Shown here: in pieces, positions 1-8,193 of the stretch
Layout of the letters: the number at the start of each line of letters is the position of its first letter
Numbering within the stretch: the stretch's first letter is position 1
NCBI RefSeq assembly: GCF_024171695.1
Contig: NZ_JAMTCF010000023.1
Coordinates: 1 to 64,000, forward strand
Reading direction: 5' to 3'
Origin: Actinosynnema pretiosum
GTDB taxonomy: Bacteria; Actinomycetota; Actinomycetes; Mycobacteriales; Pseudonocardiaceae
Length of the DNA stretch: 64,000 nucleotides
Notes under the pieces: model-generated
The model's database searches: none
What the model saw: the letters and a program-made list of their open reading frames with translations, nothing else
What the model was told of the DNA's origin: nothing
Made by a program: the position numbers and the translations under genes

Positions 1-1
1 G

Positions 2-310
2 GCGACCAGACCGAGGCGGGTGATCGCGGACAAGGGCTACTCCAGCCGCGCCATCCGCTCCTACCTGCGCAGACGCCGCATCCCGGCCACCATCCCGGAA
101 CGCCGCGACCAGAGGGCCAACCGGCTGCGCCGAGGCCGGGCCGGCGGACGCCCGCCGACCTTCGACCGCGCCGCCTACAAGCGTCGCAACGTGGTGGAAC
201 GCTGCTTCAACCGGCTCAAGCAGTTCCGCGCCATCGCCACCCGCTTCGACAAGACCGCCGTGTCCTATCGAGGCATGCTCGACCTGGCCACGCTGCTCAT
301 CTGGCTTTGA
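2..310 (+). mobile_element. IS5-family transposase, C-terminal fragment (cut by window edge)
   Basis: This is the C-terminal part of a DDE transposase. The reading frame is open from base 2, so the true start lies outside the window; the first internal start codon is GTG at 20. The visible protein begins with a V-I-A-D-K-G-Y-S segment, which fits the second catalytic Asp region. It ends with the N-V-V-E-R-C-F-N-R-L-K-x-F-R-A-I-A-T-R-x-D-K signature around the catalytic Glu, typical of IS5/IS1182-like actinobacterial transposases. No terminal inverted repeat could be identified after the stop, so the element boundary is unknown. It lies ten bases from the convergent XRE gene. Confidence 0.85.
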
Positions 311-319
311 GGACAGGCC

Positions 320-1120
320 CTAGGGCGCGTCGTCCCTGGGCGCGTAGAACATGACCCAGTGGTCGCGCTCGGGGTCGTGCAGCAGCTCCAGGTCGAAGTG
401 CCGCCAGCCCAGCGCGGGGTGGCGCATCCGCTTCACCGCCGACCGCCAGTCGCCCACCTCCGCCCGCGCCCAGTGCGCCCGGAAGTCCGCGCTGGTCGCG
501 GTCAGCTCGGCGTGCAGCGCTTCCAGGTAGGCGTCACCGGGGTAGCGGCTCAGCGCCGCGCGCAGCTCCCCGGCGGCCACGCGGGCGAGCAGCTCGACGC
601 CCTCCCCGTCGAGCAGCTCGGCGCGGCCTTCGGCGGTGAACGCCCGGTGGGCGAGGTTGCGCGCGAACGGCCCGGTGGCGGACACCGGGCGCAGCAGCTC
701 GGCGGCGGCCCCGTTGTGGAAGAGCAGGTCCAGGCGGCCGTCGTGCACCGTGACGGGAACCGCCTCGCCCAGCGCGCGCACCACCCGCAGCAGGCCGGGG
801 CGGACGGTGTCGCGCGGCGAGTCGGGGGCGGGGGCCGGTTCGCCCGCGAGCCGGAACAGGTGGTCCCGCGCCGGAGCGGTGAGCCGGAGGGCCCGCGCCA
901 GCGCGGTGAGGACCTCGCGGGAGGGGCGGGTGGCGCGGCCCTGTTCGAGACGGGTGCAGTACTCGACCGAGATGCCCGCGAGGTCCGCCAGCTCCTGCCT
1001 GCGCAGACCGGGCACCCGGCGGCGCGAGGTCCGAGGCCGGCCGCTCTGCTCGGGCGCGGGCAGCGCCGCACGCCTGCCGCGCAGGTACTCGCCGAACGCG
1101 ATCCGGTCCGCTGTCGCCAC
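320..1120 (-). CDS. XRE-family transcriptional regulator (MmyB-like)
   Basis: This is a DNA-binding regulator with an N-terminal helix-turn-helix of about 60 residues (RRQELADLAGISVEYCTRLE) followed by a C-terminal MmyB-like ligand-binding domain (FHNGAAAELL, WRHFDLELLHDPERD). Proteins of this layout are common in actinomycetes, usually about 270-290 residues, and generally control a neighbouring enzyme gene. The GTG at 1120 was chosen because the protein then starts just before the conserved FGEYLRGRR segment; a GTG at 1171 gives 17 extra unconserved residues. It is divergent from the SnoaL-like gene at 1264, which is a plausible target. Confidence 0.85.
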   Translation of the reverse strand: MATADRIAFGEYLRGRRAALPAPEQSGRPRTSRRRVPGLRRQELADLAGISVEYCTRLEQGRATRPSREVLTALARALRLTAPARDHLFRLAGEPAPAPDSPRDTVRPGLLRVVRALGEAVPVTVHDGRLDLLFHNGAAAELLRPVSATGPFARNLAHRAFTAEGRAELLDGEGVELLARVAAGELRAALSRYPGDAYLEALHAELTATSADFRAHWARAEVGDWRSAVKRMRHPALGWRHFDLELLHDPERDHWVMFYAPRDDAP

Positions 1121-1263
1121 GATCCCATTGTGCCGTCGCGCTTCCCGCCTGACTGGCCCTGCCGGTACCACCCTCGGTTCGGCCTCCCCCGCGCGCGGCG
1201 CGCGCCGCAGGATCGGGGGGCGCCCACGACCGTCGGCGCGCCACGACCCCCACCGGAGGCGCA

Positions 1264-1785
1264 GTGCACACCCCCGACCCCCTCGCGCTCGCCCGGCGCT
1301 TCGTCCGCGCCGTGGAGGCCAAGGACCTCCGCGCCGTGTCGGACGTGCTCGCGCCGGACGTGCGGCAGCTCTTCCTCCAGTCCCGCAAGGCGGGCAACCC
1401 GGAGGGGGTGGCGGAGCTGATCTCCAGGCGGGGCGGGGGTTTCTGCGTCGCCCACCTCAAGGGGCGGGGCGAGGTGCTGGCCTACACCGAGGGGATCTTC
1501 GCCAAGTTCGACCCGCTGGTCTGGCGCGACCACCGGTGGGGCGCCGCCGGGGACGCGGCCTGGTTCGCCGCCACGGGGGACATGGTCGTCGCGCGGACGG
1601 GCGAGCCGTACCGCAACGACTACGTGATCCGCTTCGACGTCGAGGACGGCCTGATCACGCGGATGTCCGAGCACGGCGACGCGCTGCGCTACGCGGGCCT
1701 CGGGGTCCGGCCGAACGCGGTCGAGCTCCGGGCCCTCCTGCGCGCGCTGGGCCACGCGGTCACCCCGTTCCGGTCCCGGCGCTAG
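1264..1785 (+). CDS. SnoaL-like / NTF2-fold protein
   Basis: This 173-residue protein has the pattern of the SnoaL-like polyketide cyclase / NTF2 superfamily. It opens with ALARRFVRAVEAKDLRAVSDVL, has a middle stretch with aromatic strands, and then FDVEDGLITRMSEHGDALRY, which is characteristic of the last strands of the fold. Such proteins can be cyclases, isomerases or binding proteins, and no catalytic set can be assigned here. The GTG start follows a GGAGGC-type ribosome site. It is divergent from the XRE regulator and ends just before the inverted repeat at 1796, so it may share control with either neighbour. Confidence 0.7.
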   Translation: MHTPDPLALARRFVRAVEAKDLRAVSDVLAPDVRQLFLQSRKAGNPEGVAELISRRGGGFCVAHLKGRGEVLAYTEGIFAKFDPLVWRDHRWGAAGDAAWFAATGDMVVARTGEPYRNDYVIRFDVEDGLITRMSEHGDALRYAGLGVRPNAVELRALLRALGHAVTPFRSRR

Positions 1786-1795
1786 CCGCACTTGA

Positions 1796-1845
1796 AACTG
1801 TACATCTGTACCTGGTACTTATGTATCAGGTGCAGATGTGCAGTT
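1796..1845. promoter_or_regulatory. Large imperfect inverted repeat upstream of the OYE gene (probable operator)
   Basis: Two 23-base arms (1796-1818 and 1823-1845) flank the tetranucleotide TTAT. The left arm reads AACTGTACATCTGTACCTGG then TAC. The right arm is its reverse complement at 20 of 23 positions. The centre is about 40 bases upstream of the chosen GTG start, and the region is clearly richer in A and T than its surroundings, as expected for a promoter/operator. No cognate regulator gene is adjacent; the XRE gene at 320 is the nearest candidate. Confidence 0.6.
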
Positions 1846-1862
1846 CCAGGTTGGGAGACCCC

Positions 1863-2984
1863 GTGACCGACGTCCTGCTGACCCCCTTCGACCTGCGCGG
1901 CCTGCCGCTGCCCACCCGCGTGGTCATGGCCCCGATGACGCGGGCGCGTGCGGTGCGCGAGGTGCCCGACGACCTCACCGCCCGCTACTACGCGCAGCGC
2001 GCGGGCGCTGGCCTGATCGTGACCGAGGGCGCCCCGGTCTCCCGCGAGGGCGTCGGGTACCTGTTCACGCCCGGCCTGCACACCGACGAGCAGGTCACCG
2101 GCTGGCGGCACGTCACCGACGCCGTCCGCGACCGGGGAGGCCGGGTGTTCGCCCAGCTGTGGCACGTCGGCCCGGCCTCGCACGTCTCGCTCCAGCCCGG
2201 TGGCCGCGCGCCGGTCAGCTCCACCGACCGGGCCCGCGCCGACACCGCGTTCGCCCGCCTGCCCGACGGGACCCCCGGCCGCGTGCCCGCCTCCGCGCCC
2301 CGCGCGCTGCGCGCCGACGAGGTCGCGCGCGTGGCCGCCGACTTCGCCGCCGCCGCGACCAACGCGGACGCGGCGGGCTTCCACGGGGTGGAGCTGCACG
2401 CGGCGACCCAGTACCTGTTCGAGCAGTTCCTCAACTCGCGGGTCAACGACCGCCCCGACCGCTACGGCGGCCGAACCCTCGCCGACCGGCTCCGGTTCAC
2501 CCTGGAGGTGGTGGACGCCGTGGTCGAGCGCCTCGGCGCGCACCGCGTGGGCGTGCGCGTCTCCCCGTTCAGCACGGTCGGGAACATGCCCGAGGACGAC
2601 AAGGCCGAGGAGACCTACCGCGCCCTCGCCGCCGAGCTCGCCGCCCGCGACCTGGCCTACCTGCACGTCCACGACACCTCGGGCTTCGGCGGCGACGGCG
2701 ATCGCGTGCGCGCCCTGCTGCCCGCCCTGCGCCCGGAGGGCGGTCGCACCGCGCTCGTCCTGGCGGGCGGCCTGACCCCCACCGGCGCGGCCGACCTGAT
2801 CGGCGCGGGCCTGATCGACCTGGCCGCGTTCGGCCGCCCGTACATCGCGAACCCGGACCTGGTGCAGCGCCTGCGCGCCGGGCTGCCGCTGGCCGAGGCC
2901 GACCCGGCGACGTTCTTCGGCGGTGACGCCACCGGGTACGTGGACTACCCGGCGGTCACGGGGGCGGCCCGTCACCCGGCCTGA
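1863..2984 (+). CDS. Old Yellow Enzyme family alkene reductase
   Basis: This is an FMN-dependent NAD(P)H oxidoreductase (373 residues) of the NemA/OYE type, expected to reduce activated C=C bonds or nitro esters. The barrel motifs are clear: L-P-T-R-V-V-M-A-P-M-T-R-A-R near the N terminus, Q-L-W-H-V-G-P, F-H-G-V-E-L-H, Q-F-L-N-S-R-V-N-D-R-x-D-x-Y-G-G and the late A-F-G-R-P-Y-I-A-N-P phosphate-binding segment. The GTG start is preceded by GGGAGA; an in-frame ATG at 1821 would fall inside the inverted repeat and is less likely. The usual His-x-x-Asn pair reads H179-A-A-T182, so the Asn is replaced by Thr. The end overlaps the convergent membrane gene by 29 bases. Confidence 0.9.
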   Translation: MTDVLLTPFDLRGLPLPTRVVMAPMTRARAVREVPDDLTARYYAQRAGAGLIVTEGAPVSREGVGYLFTPGLHTDEQVTGWRHVTDAVRDRGGRVFAQLWHVGPASHVSLQPGGRAPVSSTDRARADTAFARLPDGTPGRVPASAPRALRADEVARVAADFAAAATNADAAGFHGVELHAATQYLFEQFLNSRVNDRPDRYGGRTLADRLRFTLEVVDAVVERLGAHRVGVRVSPFSTVGNMPEDDKAEETYRALAAELAARDLAYLHVHDTSGFGGDGDRVRALLPALRPEGGRTALVLAGGLTPTGAADLIGAGLIDLAAFGRPYIANPDLVQRLRAGLPLAEADPATFFGGDATGYVDYPAVTGAARHPA

Positions 2985-3606
2985 CCGCCCCCCGCGACAA
3001 CACCCGCGCGCCGAGCAGCAGCCCGGCCGAGACGGTCAGCAGCTGGACGCGCTGGACCAGCCCGGCGCCGGGCTGGTTGGCCAGCACCGCCGACAGCACG
3101 CCGGTCCCGGCGAGGAGGATCAGCACCACCCTGGCGCTGGGCAGCCGGGTGCCCCGCTCCAGGACCGCCGCGGCGGCGAGCGCGCCGACGAACGTCAGCA
3201 CGCTGGTCACCTGGTGCAGGTGGTGGCTGAGCGACACCGCGCCCGAGGCCTCCCGGTCGCGGCACAGCCGGTCGGTGCTGGGCGCGCAGTCGAGCGGCAG
3301 CGCGGTGTCCGCGAGGGTCGCGACGGCGAAGACGAGCACGGCGGCGACCGCCCACCGCCCGCGCAGGTGGCGCGCGGCGAGCAGCAGGCAGCAGGCGGCG
3401 AGCGCGTCGGTGGCGCGGAACAGCCACCGGTGCGGCTGGTCGTCCGCGAGCAGCTCGCTCACGTAGCCGTCCACGACGGACAGCCCGGTCGGCAGCACCA
3501 GTTCGAGCAGCCAGCACGCGTACAGCACCGCCGCCGCGACCAGCCACCCGCCCGGCCGGTCGAGCGCGGGCCACCGGCTCCGGCTCGACGCCCTGTCCTC
3601 GATCAC
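2956..3606 (-). CDS. DUF998-family membrane protein
   Basis: This 216-residue protein has about six hydrophobic segments, including W-L-V-A-A-A-V-L-Y-A-C-W-L-L and W-A-V-A-A-V-L-V-F-A-V-A-T-L. The S-E-L-L-A-D-D-Q-P-H-R-W-L-F-R and H-H-L-H-Q-V-T-S-V loops resemble DUF998 proteins of actinomycetes. The function of the family is not established. It is divergent from the alpha/beta hydrolase at 3627 with only 20 bases between starts, so the two promoters must overlap the opposite coding sequences or be very compact. It starts with GTG. Confidence 0.65.
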   Translation of the reverse strand: MIEDRASSRSRWPALDRPGGWLVAAAVLYACWLLELVLPTGLSVVDGYVSELLADDQPHRWLFRATDALAACCLLLAARHLRGRWAVAAVLVFAVATLADTALPLDCAPSTDRLCRDREASGAVSLSHHLHQVTSVLTFVGALAAAAVLERGTRLPSARVVLILLAGTGVLSAVLANQPGAGLVQRVQLLTVSAGLLLGARVLSRGAVRPGDGPPP

Positions 3607-3626
3607 GCTCGCGACACCCCTCCGCC

Positions 3627-4415
3627 ATGCTGTGCACCGTGGTCAACGTCGTGGGCTCGGACCTGCACCTCGTCGCGGACGGACCGGCCGACGCGCCGCC
3701 GGTCGTGCTCCTGTCCGGTCTCGCGGGCGCGATCGCCGACTGGGACCCGGTGACCCGGCTGCTCGCGACCTCCGCGCGGGTGGTGCGGTTCGACCGGCCG
3801 GGGACCGGGGCGAGCACGCCGTCGCCCGAGCCCCCGTCGGCCCGGCGGGAGGTGGCCGTGCTCGACGCGGTCCTCGACGCGGTCGGCGCCCCGGCCGTGC
3901 TCGTCGGGCACTCGATGGCGGGCCTGCACGCGGAGGCGTTCGCGCGGCTGCGCCCGTGGCGCGTGCGCGGCGCGGTGCTCGTGGACCCCAGCCTCGCGCC
4001 ACCGGGGATCGGCCGCCCCGCCGACGTCGGGGCCGCGCTCGCGAAGGCCCTGCTCCGCCTCGGCGTCGCGGGGCCTGCGGCGCGGGCCGCCAGTCCGCTG
4101 CTCCACCTGGCCGGGCGCCCGCCCGCCCGAGTCGCCGTGGTGCAGGAGCTCGCCGGGTACCCCGAGCTGGTCGCCGAGGTGGACGCGCTGCGCGGCGCGC
4201 ACCCGCTGCCGGACGTGCCGTGGTGGGTGCTCACGGCGGGAGGGACGCTGGGACGGCCGAGGTCGGCGTCGGGCGTCCTCGCGGCTCACGCCTCGATGGC
4301 GTCGCTCTCTCCCGGCGGCGTGCACCGCGTCGTGCCCGAGGCGGGGCACCTGGTGCAGCTGGACGATCCCCGCGCGGTGGCCGGTCCGGTGCTGCGCTGC
4401 CTCCACAGCACCTGA
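3627..4415 (+). CDS. Alpha/beta hydrolase
   Basis: This 262-residue alpha/beta-hydrolase fold protein lacks a signal peptide and is probably cytoplasmic. It shows the oxyanion-strand region V-V-L-L-S-G-L-A-G-A, the R-F-D-R-P-G-T-G segment, the nucleophile elbow G-H-S-M-A-G (Ser about residue 97) and a C-terminal V-P-E-A-G-H-L-V-Q-L-D segment carrying the catalytic His. The substrate cannot be told; esterase, lactonase or haloperoxidase-like roles are all possible. The ATG start is divergent from the DUF998 gene. Confidence 0.85.
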   Translation: MLCTVVNVVGSDLHLVADGPADAPPVVLLSGLAGAIADWDPVTRLLATSARVVRFDRPGTGASTPSPEPPSARREVAVLDAVLDAVGAPAVLVGHSMAGLHAEAFARLRPWRVRGAVLVDPSLAPPGIGRPADVGAALAKALLRLGVAGPAARAASPLLHLAGRPPARVAVVQELAGYPELVAEVDALRGAHPLPDVPWWVLTAGGTLGRPRSASGVLAAHASMASLSPGGVHRVVPEAGHLVQLDDPRAVAGPVLRCLHST

Positions 4416-4595
4416 GCCTACGGCTGCGCGGGCGGTGCGCGGGGACGGGGACCGAACCACCGCGGCCACCCGGCAGGGTGGTCCCGCGCGCGGTGCGTGG
4501 TCGCTCGTCCGGGTGGGACCGGGGGCGCGAGGCATTCCCGGCCGGCCGGGGGCAACCCCACGGTCACGACGAAGACGACCACGGAGGTGGATGTC

Positions 4596-4859
4596 GTGCG
4601 CAAAGAGCTCCTGAGCGGCCTTGTCCTCACCGCGGCGCTCGCGGTGGCGCCCCTGGCCCTCGCCGGAACGGCCTCGGCGCAGGAGGAGGGGTGCCGGTAC
4701 TACTACACGTCGTTCTTCCCCGGACCCAACGGCGAGACCAAGGGCTACGGGGACTACACCGAGGGCGACACGGACCCCGAGGGGCGGGTCTGCCGGGACG
4801 GCTGGTGGTCGACCCCGGAGGGCGAGCAGAACCCCTGGGACCCCGGTGTCGCGGGCTGA
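4596..4859 (+). CDS. Small secreted hypothetical protein
   Basis: This 87-residue protein starts at GTG 4596, eight bases after a GGAGG site; longer starts at 4497 give unconvincing N termini. A classical signal peptide (R-K-E-L-L-S-G-L-V-L-T-A-A-L-A-V then A-G-T-A-S-A) is followed by a mature region of about 60 residues rich in Gly, Tyr and acidic residues, with two cysteines that could form a disulfide (C-R-Y-Y-Y and R-V-C-R-D-G). No known domain is recognised. It is followed by a strong hairpin. Confidence 0.7.
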   Translation: MRKELLSGLVLTAALAVAPLALAGTASAQEEGCRYYYTSFFPGPNGETKGYGDYTEGDTDPEGRVCRDGWWSTPEGEQNPWDPGVAG

Positions 4860-4865
4860 CGGACG

Positions 4866-4910
4866 CACGACGGCGGGTGACGTCCACAGCGGACGCCATC
4901 CGCCGTCGTG
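4866..4910. terminator. Long hairpin between convergent genes
   Basis: An 11-base perfect stem (CACGACGGCGG at 4866-4876 pairing with CCGCCGTCGTG at 4900-4910) encloses a second inner stem built on GACGTCC/GGACGCC. It starts seven bases after the stop of the small secreted protein and precedes the convergent SdrD-B-like remnant, so it is probably a bidirectional terminator. No U tract follows, as is usual in high-GC actinomycetes. Confidence 0.7.
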
Positions 4911-4914
4911 GTGG

Positions 4915-5560
4915 TCAGGAAGCGCTCAGCGGCAGGGAGGCCCTTGGCGAGCCCTCGTCGACCAGGAAGAACGAGTAGTGCAGGTCGGCCGTGACCGCGC
5001 CCGAGAACGGCGCCGTCACCGTGGCGCTGATCCTGATCCGCGAGGGTGACCGGGCCGTCCACCGCCACGACCTCGTCGCCGACCACCGCGAAGCCCAGGA
5101 CCGGGCCGCCGCCGTGGCGGTCGAAGTCGGAGTCCCTGGTCGGGTCGTCGCCGACACCGCCGGGCGAGTGCGCGAGCGCCACCTGGTTGATCGCGGCGTC
5201 CTGGCTGTAGAACCCGTGGTAGCCCGCCGGGATGTCGTCCACCACGTAGGTCCCGTCGGCCTCCTGCGTCCAGCGCGCGTAGTGGCCCTCGACGCCCACG
5301 CGGGCGATCGGGTCGACCAGGCCTGCCTCGTCGTCCTGCCGGACGCCGTCCGCGTTCGCGCCGTCCCACACCCGACCGGTGACCCGGCCTCCCCGCATCC
5401 CGAAGTCGACCCCGGTGACGCCCGCCGCGGTCACCTCGATCCACCGCGCCGTCCCCGTCGCGGTCGAACCAGACCAGCCCCGACACGCTCCCGCGCGCCT
5501 CGTCGGCCGAAGCGACCCCCGTCCCGGCGACCGCCCCCCGGCGCGCCCGTCGGGGCGTTG
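4915..5560 (-). pseudogene. SdrD-B-like secreted protein, frameshifted
   Basis: Three minus-strand frames together read as one secreted protein of the SdrD B-like (collagen-adhesin, Cna-B-like) family. The 5' part carries A-V-A-G-T-G-V-A-S-A then G-S-V-S-G-L-V-W-F-D-R-D-G-D-G-A, resembling a signal-peptide end and the first SdrD_B strand. The middle frame continues with I-E-V-T-A-A-G-V-T-G-V-D-F-G-M and G-R-V-W-D-G-A-N-A-D-G. The last frame ends with F-S-G-A-V-T-A-D-L-H-Y-S-F-F-L-V-D. Frame changes fall near 5430-5445 and 5040-5050. The N-terminal start is not clear. It may be a real pseudogene or may contain sequence errors. Confidence 0.6.
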
Positions 5561-5653
5561 ATCACCCCGAACACCGGGTAAGGCGCGCGGCGGGACCGGT
5601 GGTTGACCGCGCGCCCACCGGTTCACCGGAACGGACCACCCCGCCCGTGCCGG

Positions 5654-6451
5654 TCACCCGGCCCGCGTCAGCTCCGCCCGCACCCGCTCCAACCAGTCCA
5701 CCACCAGCGCCGTCGCCGGACCGGGCCGTTCGAACAGCGCGTTGTGCCCGGCCGCGTCCAGGACCGCGAAGCTCGCGCGCGGGTAGTGCTCCAGCGTCGC
5801 CCAGGCGTCCGCGTAGCCGACGACGTCGTCCTGCCTTCCGGTCAGGAACAGCGCGGGCGCGGTGAACGGCTCGGGGGACGTGCGCTCCGGTGGTTCGCCG
5901 AGACCGTAGTCGGCGGCGATGCGGGTGACGGCCGCCCGGTCGGCGGCGAGCAGGCCCGGCCGGGTGTGGTCGAGGAACGCCTGGGCGCTGCGGTGGCCCT
6001 GCACGACGGCCTGGCCCGCGTAGTCCGTCGCCGCCTCGCCCAGGGCGGCCAGCACGGCGGGGTCCTCGTGCAGGACGGTGCGCGGAGGCACGCGGCGCCG
6101 GGCGTGCTCGGAGACCACGACGCCGACGAGCGTCGCCAACCCGAGCACCCGCTCGCGGGCGTCGTGCGCCAGGTGCCGGGCGAGCAGCCCGCCGAACGAA
6201 CTCCCGAGCACCGCGAACGGCTCCCCGCCGAGCAGGTCGTCCAGTCCGCCCGCGACCACGCGCAGCACGTCGCGGGCGCTCGCGACCCCGTCACCTGGGG
6301 ACCGCCCCATGCCGGGCAGGTCGACGTAGATCCGCCGCCACCCGCCCGCCCCCGCGATCACCGGGTCGAGCGGCAGGAGGTCGCGGTGGTCGACCTCGAA
6401 CCCGTGGAGCAGGACGAGCGGGGTGCCGCTGCCGCGGTCGACGATGTGCAC
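5654..6451 (-). CDS. Alpha/beta hydrolase
   Basis: This 265-residue alpha/beta hydrolase starts at GTG 6451, just before G-V-H-I-V-D-R-G-S-G-T-P-L-V-L-L-H-G-F. It carries the HGF oxyanion segment, D-L-P-G-M-G-R-S-P-G-D, the nucleophile elbow G-S-S-F-G-G (Ser of GxSxG), an acid region F-L-T-G-R-Q-D-D-V-V-G-Y and the catalytic His in L-D-A-A-G-H-N-A-L-F. The arrangement fits small esterases or C-C bond hydrolases. The minus-strand frame stays open far upstream, antisense to the transporter at 6605, which is an artefact of GC bias. It is divergent from that transporter. Confidence 0.85.
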   Translation of the reverse strand: MHIVDRGSGTPLVLLHGFEVDHRDLLPLDPVIAGAGGWRRIYVDLPGMGRSPGDGVASARDVLRVVAGGLDDLLGGEPFAVLGSSFGGLLARHLAHDARERVLGLATLVGVVVSEHARRRVPPRTVLHEDPAVLAALGEAATDYAGQAVVQGHRSAQAFLDHTRPGLLAADRAAVTRIAADYGLGEPPERTSPEPFTAPALFLTGRQDDVVGYADAWATLEHYPRASFAVLDAAGHNALFERPGPATALVVDWLERVRAELTRAG

Positions 6452-6604
6452 GCCAGCGGCGAACGCCCTGCGTGGCGGCGGTATTCCCGTTGGCGCGCCC
6501 CGGTCGGGACGGGCGCCCCTGAACCGCCGGGCGGGCGGTTTCACCCTCCCCTCCGGGGGTAGTGCTACCCGGCGATCGGCACTCGACGGGCAGGGGAAGG
6601 GCGC

Positions 6605-7834
6605 GTGAAGAGGGTCCTCGCCGTCACGCTCGGCATCCTCACCGCCATCGGCGGGTTCGTCGACATCGGCGACCTGGTGGCCAACGCCCAGACCGGGGCC
6701 CGGTTCGGCATGGGGCTGGGCTGGGTCGTGGTGGTGGGCGTGGTCGGGATCTGCGTCTACGCCGAGATGTGCGGCCGGGTCGCCGCGGTCAGCCGCAGAC
6801 CGGTGTTCGACCTGGTGCGCGAGCGCCTCGGCCCGCGCGTCGCGCTGGCCAACCTGGTCGGCTCCTACCTGGTCACGCTGCTCACGCTCACCGCCGAGAT
6901 CGGCGGGGTCGCGCTCGCCGTCGAGATGGTCACCAGCGTGCACCACCTGCTGTGGGTCCCGGTGGCCTCGTTCGTCGTCTGGGTGGTGCTGTGGCGGGTC
7001 CGGTTCGAGACCATGGAACGGGTCTTCGGCCTGGCCGGGCTCGCGCTCGTGGTGTTCGTCGTGGCCTTGGTGCGGCTCGACCCGTCGTGGCGCGACCTCG
7101 GCGCCCAGGCGGTGGAGTTCGGGCCCACCGGGGCCGAGGGCTGGGCCACCTACGCGTTCTTCGGCGTCACCCTCTTCGCCGCCGCCATGACCCCGTACGA
7201 GGTGTTCTTCTTCTCCTCCGGCGGCGTCGAGGAGCGCTGGACGGACCGCGACCTGGTCACCGAGCGCGCCAACGTCTTCATCGGGTTCCCGCTCGGCGGA
7301 CTGCTGTCGCTGGCGATCATGGCCTGCGCCGCGACCGTCTTCCTGCCGCAGGGGCTCCAGGTGGACGAGCTGGCGCAGGTCGCCCAGCCCGTCGAGCCGG
7401 CCCTGGGCAAGATCGGGCTCGCGGTGGTGATCCTCGGGTTCTTCGCCGCCACCTTCGGCGCCGCGCTGGAGACCGGGCTGTCCTCCGGCTACACCGTCGC
7501 CCAGTACTTCGGCTGGCGGTGGGGCAAGCGCGTGCCGCCCCGCCAGGCCGCCCGGTTCCACACCGTGGTGCTGGTGAGCGTCCTGATCGGCGCCGCGGTG
7601 CTGCTCACCGCCGTCGACCCGGTGGCGGTCACCGAGTACTCGCTGGTGTTCAGCGCGGTCGCCCTGCCGCTGACCTACCTGCCGATCCTGGTGGTGGCCA
7701 ACGATCGCGACTACCTGGGCGAGCACGTCAACGGCCGGGTCGCCAACGCGTTCGGCGTCACCTACCTCGTGATCATCCTCGTCGTCGCGGTGGCGGCGAT
7801 CCCCCTGATGCTGCTGACCGGGATGGGCTCATGA
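6605..7834 (+). CDS. NRAMP-family divalent-metal transporter, non-canonical
   Basis: This is an integral membrane protein of 409 residues with about eleven hydrophobic helices and the overall pattern of NRAMP (SLC11) transporters. In helix 1 the canonical D-P-G-N metal motif reads D-I-G-D (F-V-D-I-G-D-L-V-A-N-A-Q-T-G-A). In helix 6 the usual M-P-H is replaced around A-A-A-M-T-P-Y-E-V-F-F. These are the sites that bind manganese or iron in classical family members, so specificity is probably changed; NRAMP-related magnesium transporters are one precedent. It overlaps the next gene by ATGA and forms an operon with two PRC-barrel-like proteins. Confidence 0.8.
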   Translation: MKRVLAVTLGILTAIGGFVDIGDLVANAQTGARFGMGLGWVVVVGVVGICVYAEMCGRVAAVSRRPVFDLVRERLGPRVALANLVGSYLVTLLTLTAEIGGVALAVEMVTSVHHLLWVPVASFVVWVVLWRVRFETMERVFGLAGLALVVFVVALVRLDPSWRDLGAQAVEFGPTGAEGWATYAFFGVTLFAAAMTPYEVFFFSSGGVEERWTDRDLVTERANVFIGFPLGGLLSLAIMACAATVFLPQGLQVDELAQVAQPVEPALGKIGLAVVILGFFAATFGAALETGLSSGYTVAQYFGWRWGKRVPPRQAARFHTVVLVSVLIGAAVLLTAVDPVAVTEYSLVFSAVALPLTYLPILVVANDRDYLGEHVNGRVANAFGVTYLVIILVVAVAAIPLMLLTGMGS

Positions 7835-8193
7835 CCACGATCCGGGTGGACTTCCACCTCCTCGACCGCCAGATCGTCGACCTGCGCGGCGTGCCCGTGG
7901 GCAAGGTGGACGACGTGGAGCTGGCCCGCGACGAGGACGGGACGCTCGTGGTCGTGGCGCTGCTGTCCGGCGGGCGGGCGCTGGCCGACCGGTTCGGCGG
8001 CGTGCTCGGCCGGTGGCTGCGCCGGGCCGCCCGGCGTCCCGCGCTGCGCGTCGGCTACGAGCACGTGGCCCGCGTGGGCAGCGCCGTCGAGCTGTCGCTG
8101 CCGGTCGAGCTGCTGGACCCGCCGCCGCTGGAGGAGTGGTTGCGGGAGAACGTGATCGGCTGGATTCCGGGAGCGCGCCGTGCTGGCGAGTGA
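7831..8193 (+). CDS. PRC-barrel-like protein 1
   Basis: This 120-residue protein starts at an ATG that overlaps the transporter stop (ATGA), so translation is probably coupled. The segment I-V-D-L-R-G-V-P-V-G-K-V-D-D-V-E-L followed by V-V-A-L-L-S-G-G matches the small PRC-barrel fold. The C-terminal part (L-S-L-P-V-E-L-L-D-P-P-P-L-E-E-W-L) resembles the tail of PRC proteins paired with metal transporters. A role in sensing or assisting the transporter is inferred from position only. Confidence 0.65.
   Translation: MTTIRVDFHLLDRQIVDLRGVPVGKVDDVELARDEDGTLVVVALLSGGRALADRFGGVLGRWLRRAARRPALRVGYEHVARVGSAVELSLPVELLDPPPLEEWLRENVIGWIPGARRAGE

Noticed and set aside
636..2984. 782-codon plus-strand frame ending in the Old Yellow Enzyme
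   Set aside because: The part before 1863 is antisense to the XRE gene or out of frame with the SnoaL-like gene. The ribosome site supports GTG 1863.
5654..7726. Single 690-codon minus-strand protein
   Set aside because: Only the part below 6451 reads as an alpha/beta hydrolase. The rest is antisense to the NRAMP gene and compositionally biased.
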